Source: Clostridiales bacterium
GTDB lineage: Bacteria > Bacillota > Clostridia > DUOD01
Assembly (NCBI GenBank): GCA_012838995.1
Contig: DUOD01000004.1
Coordinates: forward strand, 1-36,642
Length of the DNA: 36,642 nt
Direction: 5' to 3'
Shown: positions 32,504 to 36,642 of the stretch, one piece after another
How positions within the stretch are numbered: the first letter of the stretch is position 1
Layout of the letters: each line of letters opens with the position of its first letter
Made by a program: the position numbers and the translations under genes
The notes under the pieces: model-generated
The model's database searches: none
Seen by the model: the letters and a program-made list of their open reading frames with translations, nothing else
What the model was told of the DNA's origin: nothing

Positions 32504-33342
32504 TTGTCGATTTCCTTTATCATTTGTATGTAGGGTTGATACCTGAGTTTGGGCCGGGGGCTTACATCCAAATAAAGTTCTATATAACAGTCATCGCACG
32601 CCCGCTCTTCCCTCCGGGTCACCAGGTCCTTTATTATCTCGCCCTGGGATTCCCACTGCCTTATTGCCCTACGGATCCTGTCCTCCATATCCTTGGGATA
32701 CTTTATGGCCCTGTTTGCCCTTATATTGAAATCGGTTTTGTTTAATACCGAATCCTCGGGGGTAAAATCCGACCACACCGAATATACCATGGTGGTCTTA
32801 ATAACACTGGGAAGTCCCCAATCCATCAGTATGGGATCCCCGGCCTGGGGAGAATCATAAAACCCTATATAGTGCACCGCCTCGTGATCGGTGTGTTCCC
32901 TATAGCCATTGGGTATAAGCATCCGGGTTATCCTAAGCTCCCTGAGCTTTTTGATGTGGTAGTAATTTATACCTGCCCTGCCCCAGGGCATCTTCCAGCC
33001 TATATAGGGCTTCACGCTAAAGTCCGAAAGATCAAACCTTACTATATGGTCCTCGGGCAGGCCCAGGGCCTTATATGCCTTGACCGTCTCCTTGGCCCTT
33101 ATATCCACTATGGTGTCCTTCAGCTTTGCATCACTGTAACCGCCGTCACCGTTGCAGAATATGAAAATATACACCTGGGCGCCGTTTTCCATGGCGGTAC
33201 ATATAAGACCGCCGGCACCGATTACCGCATCATCGTCATGGGGGCTTAACACAGCCACCCGTTCGTTGCCCTCTTCCCAGTCGGGGAAAAGGTGGCCAAT
33301 GTGGCGGCTAACGGTTTTATCCCTCAGGTTATAGTACTGCAT
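32500..33342 (-). CDS. PIG-L family deacetylase
   Basis: 280 aa. The zinc motif VAVLSPHDDDAVIGAGG (about residues 30-46) gives His, Asp, Asp, and YREHTDHEAVHY (about 147-158) supplies the second histidine pair. Family members remove acetyl groups from N-acetylglucosamine-type sugars on lipids, mycothiol/bacillithiol precursors or small glycans; the substrate is unknown here. No signal peptide. It lies between a Gfo/Idh oxidoreductase and a ROK regulator, which points to an amino-sugar pathway. GGAGG RBS. Confidence 0.93.
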   Translation of the reverse strand: MQYYNLRDKTVSRHIGHLFPDWEEGNERVAVLSPHDDDAVIGAGGLICTAMENGAQVYIFIFCNGDGGYSDAKLKDTIVDIRAKETVKAYKALGLPEDHIVRFDLSDFSVKPYIGWKMPWGRAGINYYHIKKLRELRITRMLIPNGYREHTDHEAVHYIGFYDSPQAGDPILMDWGLPSVIKTTMVYSVWSDFTPEDSVLNKTDFNIRANRAIKYPKDMEDRIRRAIRQWESQGEIIKDLVTRREERACDDCYIELYLDVSPRPKLRYQPYIQMIKEIDK

Positions 33343-33416
33343 ATTATACCTCCTTATACTGATTGCACTTTAACAGTTAAAGCAATGGGATTGTCCGGTG
33401 TTGGGATTTGAGCGGA

Positions 33417-34418
33417 TTACAGCCTAATTATCTTGCCTTCTTCCAGGGATTGCTTTATAGCCAGTACTATACCCAATACATCCCTGCTGTCCTGGGGGGT
33501 AACAACTTCGGGATATTCATCCCTTTCCACGCATCCCACGAAGTACTCCACCTGGTTGGCATAGGCATCCTTCCTGTCGGTAACTACCTCCTCCGGGGTG
33601 CCGTCCTGCTTGTATAATATCAAACGATTTATGGCGCTTTCCCTATCTTCCAGGTTAAAACCCGCCCTTAGGGCGAAATCCGCGGTGCCCTTGGTACCCA
33701 CCGCCCTGAAACCCATGGTAAAGGGAAAACCCTGGGTCATTTCATAGGCACCCTCTACACAGGCCTTGGAACCGTTGGCGAAGTTCAACACCGACATCAC
33801 ATGGTTCCAGGCACCGTTGGAGCTTTTTTTGCCGGTAGCGTAAACGCTTTCCACAGGACCCAGTAAATACCTTACATAATCGATATCGTGGATATGGAGG
33901 TCAAATAACCCGCCTCCGCTCTTTTGGGGATCAAAGAACCATTCACCCCAGTCGGGATGCTGGGCCAGACGACAAGCGTATACCATCGTAACATCGCCCA
34001 ACTGACCGTTGTCGTAGAATTCCTTGATTTTCATATATTCCGGCCAGAACCTTAATACCTGAGCTACCATAAACTTAACCCCGGCTTTTTCCACCGCCGC
34101 CAGTATGTTGTCGGCCGCTCCCATGGTCAGGGTAAAGGGTTTTTCCAGCAGAATGTGCTTGCCATAGGACGCCGCCATCACCGCGTACTTTTCATGCAGA
34201 AAGGTGGGTAAGCATATATCGATAATATCTATGTCTTCCCTTTTGATAAGCTCCTCGGCATCCTTGTAATACTGACAGCCGTAGTCCCGGGCAAACTCAC
34301 CGCCTGCCTGTTCATCGACATCGGCAACGCCCTCCACCCTTGCATTGCTTAAAAGTTTGTACCCGTCGGCATGGGTCCTCCCCATAAAACCTGCCCCCAC
34401 AATACCTACCTTTATCAT
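33417..34418 (-). CDS. Gfo/Idh/MocA-family oxidoreductase
   Basis: 333 aa. N-terminal Rossmann fold with VGIVGAGFMGRTHADGY (NAD(P) binding), DIIDICLPTFLHE and the catalytic-lysine motif LLEKPFTLTM (about residues 93-102). The C-terminal domain includes GGGLFDLHIHDIDYVRYLLG, the conserved DxxHxxD-type segment. Typical substrates are sugars or inositols oxidised at a hydroxyl. It is the first gene of a three-gene operon with PIG-L and ROK (75-bp gap to PIG-L). AGGAGG RBS. Confidence 0.95.
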   Translation of the reverse strand: MIKVGIVGAGFMGRTHADGYKLLSNARVEGVADVDEQAGGEFARDYGCQYYKDAEELIKREDIDIIDICLPTFLHEKYAVMAASYGKHILLEKPFTLTMGAADNILAAVEKAGVKFMVAQVLRFWPEYMKIKEFYDNGQLGDVTMVYACRLAQHPDWGEWFFDPQKSGGGLFDLHIHDIDYVRYLLGPVESVYATGKKSSNGAWNHVMSVLNFANGSKACVEGAYEMTQGFPFTMGFRAVGTKGTADFALRAGFNLEDRESAINRLILYKQDGTPEEVVTDRKDAYANQVEYFVGCVERDEYPEVVTPQDSRDVLGIVLAIKQSLEEGKIIRL

Positions 34419-34702
34419 ACTCTTACCTCCTCACAATTTTTTTTATAATAACAAGGTTAGGTTGGCCTTGAGTCTAAGTCGGGTTTAACCTATAATGCCC
34501 CATGGTTTTTTCTTCAGTGGAAAGCATTGGATGTGGAAAAGTATATTAAATATAGCGTTATATAACGTTTGAGGGTTGATTCATTAATTTGGTTACTTCG
34601 TTAAGTTAATTAAGTAAGTATATATGAAGTTATATCCGTTGAGCAATTATGTACATAGTTGATGCTTAAGCAACATAAAGCAACGAGACCTATTGAAGCA
34701 GT
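34419..34702. other. Intergenic, nothing recognised
   Basis: AT-rich, with no supported gene. It presumably includes the promoter of the Gfo/Idh operon. Confidence 0.5.
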
Positions 34703-35070
34703 TAAAGCGCGTTTACCGGCACTTATAAAACCAGAACGCTGGGGTTGTTATGTAGCTAAAACGGGATTGTTGAATGATTAAAGCAATATTGTTAACACTT
34801 CCACAACTTAAAGTAATAGTACTGTTTAATGGCTAAAGCTAGATTGCTGGCACCTCCACAGCTTAAAGCAGAATAATTATTGAGTAACAAAGCAAGGTTC
34901 TTAACACTTGAACAGCTAAAGCGGCGAAACTATTAAAGTGACTAAAACGGAATTTGATACTTCTAAAGCCAAATCAATGAAATTGTTTGCTACTAAAACG
35001 GGATTGCTGACACTTGCACAGCTAAAGCGATAAAAACGTTGAGTGATTAAGCAGAATTGTTAAGTGAATG
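34703..35070. repeat. Imperfect tandem repeat of about 54 bp
   Basis: About seven diverged copies. One landmark (TAAAGC or TAAAACGG) occurs near 34703, 34757, 34834, 34888, 34943, 34994 and 35048; a second (CAGCTAAAGC type) near 34809, 34864, 34917, 34964 and 35023. Most spacings are 51-55 bp. The typical unit reads CTAAAACGGGATTGCTGACA followed by CTTGCACAGCTAAAGC. No ORF spans the array. 35071-35408 holds nothing recognisable. Confidence 0.7.
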
Positions 35071-35408
35071 AAGAAAAGTCTATTTCTAGTATCCTGATAT
35101 GATCTAAACTAAAGATATGCCATTACTTTTCCCGAAACAATATATATAAGTATCACGAACTAATATTCCAAAGTCGATATTCCAAGCCTAGTACCCATGC
35201 TTAGTATCCTAAGCTGTTGGTGCAGAACATATACTCAGCATACCCTACTGATGGGCTATTGACTGCTTCCGGGCTATTGCCGTATATAAAAGTAACTATC
35301 GTTTCAACCATGTGTCTTATAGCCACAACCACAGCAATTATAGTTAATAATAAATATTCGCCATGAAACGGGAAATCCCTTCCTTAAAATAGAAATATTT
35401 TATAAAAA

Positions 35409-36251
35409 TTACCGAACATGGATGACCTTATAGACATCCCCCTTGGGCAGGCCCCTATCCCGGGCGGTTTGTTTTATGGCCTCCATGGTGGACATGCCCT
35501 TTTGGGTATAGGCCTCTACATGGTCTTCTATGGACAGGCTATGCCACCATTCTTCTTTCGAAGCGGTGCCCTTAAAACCTTCAACAAGCAGCACCATCTC
35601 ACCCCTGGGCGGCTTTTGCCTGGCCCATTCATATATCCCCTCTAAGGTATCCCTCACCACTTCTTCATGAAGCTTGGTCAGCTCCCGGGCCAGGGCGGCC
35701 TTCCGGCCGGAAAAAACGGTCAGCATGTCCTTTAGGACGGAAAGGATCCGGTGGGGCGCTTCGTAAAACACCATGGTCCGTCTCTCTTCCTTTAACTCCG
35801 ACAGCCTTTTCATCCGTTCCCCTTTATCCCTGGGCAAAAAACCTTCGAAGGCAAATCGGCTTATGTCAAGGCCGGACAATACCAGGGCGGTAACAACAGC
35901 GCTGGGGCCGGGTATGTGGGTTACGGGCAGGCTATGATCTATGGCGGCGGCTATAACCTTGGCCCCGGGATCGGATATACCCGGGGTACCGGCGTCGCAC
36001 ACCAGTGCCACCCTCTTGCCCTCTTTAAGCAAAGTTATGACCTGCCCTACCCTGGCCTGTTCGTTGTGTTCATGACAGCTCACCAGCGGCTTCTTTATGT
36101 TAAAGTGATTTAATAGCTTTAAGGTATGGCGAGTATCCTCGGCGACTACAACATCGGCCTCTTCTAGCACTTCCAGCAGCCTTAAAGTAACGTCCTTAAG
36201 GTTGCCCATCGGTGTGGAACATATATACAACATGCCCTGACGGTTATCCAT
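35409..36251 (-). CDS. rsmI: 16S rRNA (cytidine(1402)-2'-O)-methyltransferase
   Basis: 280 aa, the usual length. Tetrapyrrole-methylase fold: LYICSTPMGNLKDVTLRLLE at the start, VVAEDTRHTLKLL (about residues 35-47), LVCDAGTPGISDPG (about 84-97), HIPGPSAVVTALVLSG and FEGFLPRDKGER. It methylates the ribose of C1402 in 16S rRNA. ATG follows GGGAGG and overlaps the upstream trmN6-like gene by eight bases. In Bacillus this gene is yabC, between yabB/yazA and abrB. No yazA is present here. Confidence 0.97.
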   Translation of the reverse strand: MDNRQGMLYICSTPMGNLKDVTLRLLEVLEEADVVVAEDTRHTLKLLNHFNIKKPLVSCHEHNEQARVGQVITLLKEGKRVALVCDAGTPGISDPGAKVIAAAIDHSLPVTHIPGPSAVVTALVLSGLDISRFAFEGFLPRDKGERMKRLSELKEERRTMVFYEAPHRILSVLKDMLTVFSGRKAALARELTKLHEEVVRDTLEGIYEWARQKPPRGEMVLLVEGFKGTASKEEWWHSLSIEDHVEAYTQKGMSTMEAIKQTARDRGLPKGDVYKVIHVR

Positions 36252-36642
36252 GGCTGTCCTCCCTATGGTATATTCGGTTTATTTCATCGGTATAGCTTCC
36301 GTCCAGATTATACACGTACAGGGGCTCCTGCACCTTCAAAAAGGGACGGCCCCCAAGGGTGCCCGATATCAGTATGATGTTGGCTTTTTTATATATAGAC
36401 GGATGGACCATCCTCAGTACCTTAGGCTCTATGCCCTTTTGCTTCATAAGATATATTATCTCGGCCAGCCGTTCGGGACGGTGGATCATATAAAACCTTC
36501 CCCCGGGCTTGAGCAGATAGGCGGCAGCGTCTATCACTCCGTCTATGGTACAATGTACCTCATGGCGTGATATGGCCTTGGGCTCGTCGGGGTTGACTAT
36601 GCCGCTACCTGTACGTTTGTAGGGCGGGTTGGTGACCACCAC
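36244..36642 (-). CDS. tRNA1(Val) adenine-N6 methyltransferase-like protein, 3' part
   Basis: The visible 132 residues are the C-terminal half; the 5' part is beyond the window edge. VVVTNPPYKRTGSG carries the NPPY motif of N6-adenine methyltransferases, followed by LLKPGGRFYMIHRPERLAEI and ANIILISGTLGG, the pattern of the YfiC/TrmN6 (Bacillus YabB) family. It is translationally coupled to rsmI. Confidence 0.9.
   Translation of the reverse strand: MVVTNPPYKRTGSGIVNPDEPKAISRHEVHCTIDGVIDAAAYLLKPGGRFYMIHRPERLAEIIYLMKQKGIEPKVLRMVHPSIYKKANIILISGTLGGRPFLKVQEPLYVYNLDGSYTDEINRIYHREDSHG

Overview
This window looks like a chromosomal segment of a spore-forming member of the Clostridia (Firmicutes). 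The evidence is spmA/spmB, a CotH-family protein, an AbrB/SpoVT regulator, a YabE-type G5/3D cell-wall protein, a metG T-box leader, strong GGAGG ribosome binding sites and frequent GTG/TTG starts. Nearly all genes lie on the minus strand; the exceptions are a penicillin-binding protein and abrB. I cannot name a genus. A HerA-NurA pair and a CRISPR repeat of the Clostridia/thermophile type are compatible with a thermophilic lineage, but that is inference.

Layout from left to right. Positions 1-860 hold the end of a CRISPR array, its probable leader, an isolated degenerate repeat and two gene fragments. Positions 860-9100 hold a small exported protein, a HAD phosphatase, a patatin-like lipase and a DUF4956 / VTC / CotH cluster. 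Positions 9115-15605 match much of the Bacillus metS-yabD-yabE-rnmV-ksgA region: metG with its T-box, tatD, a TatD-linked radical SAM protein, a tiny Cys/Trp/Pro-rich protein, yabE and ksgA. No rnmV is present. Positions 15885-18276 hold a DapB-like reductase, a BusR-like GntR/RCK_C regulator and comB. A lipoprotein-like transpeptidase (plus strand) and spmAB follow. Positions 22639-25431 are a metalloid-type operon: arsR, an ArsP/DUF318 permease, a ferredoxin-DUF2703 fusion and a thioredoxin, with two matching operator-like sites. Two unknown membrane proteins lead to herA-nurA, then divergent abrB, followed by a candidate structured RNA. Positions 31292-34418 hold a Gfo/Idh oxidoreductase, PIG-L deacetylase and ROK regulator operon. 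About 1 kb without genes contains a 54-bp imperfect tandem repeat, and the window closes with rsmI and the end of a trmN6-like gene.

How the genes work together. Both ends of the Bacillus yabB-yabC-abrB-metS-yabD-yabE-ksgA block are here, but about 15.7 kb now separates metG's promoter from abrB, and abrB is inverted, so the block seems to have been opened by insertion and rearrangement. The points most worth a second look are the structured RNA after abrB, the repeat-expanded linker inside nurA, the four-fold duplicated start of the VTC protein, the ArsR/permease/ferredoxin-DUF2703 operon, and the 54-bp repeats near rsmI.
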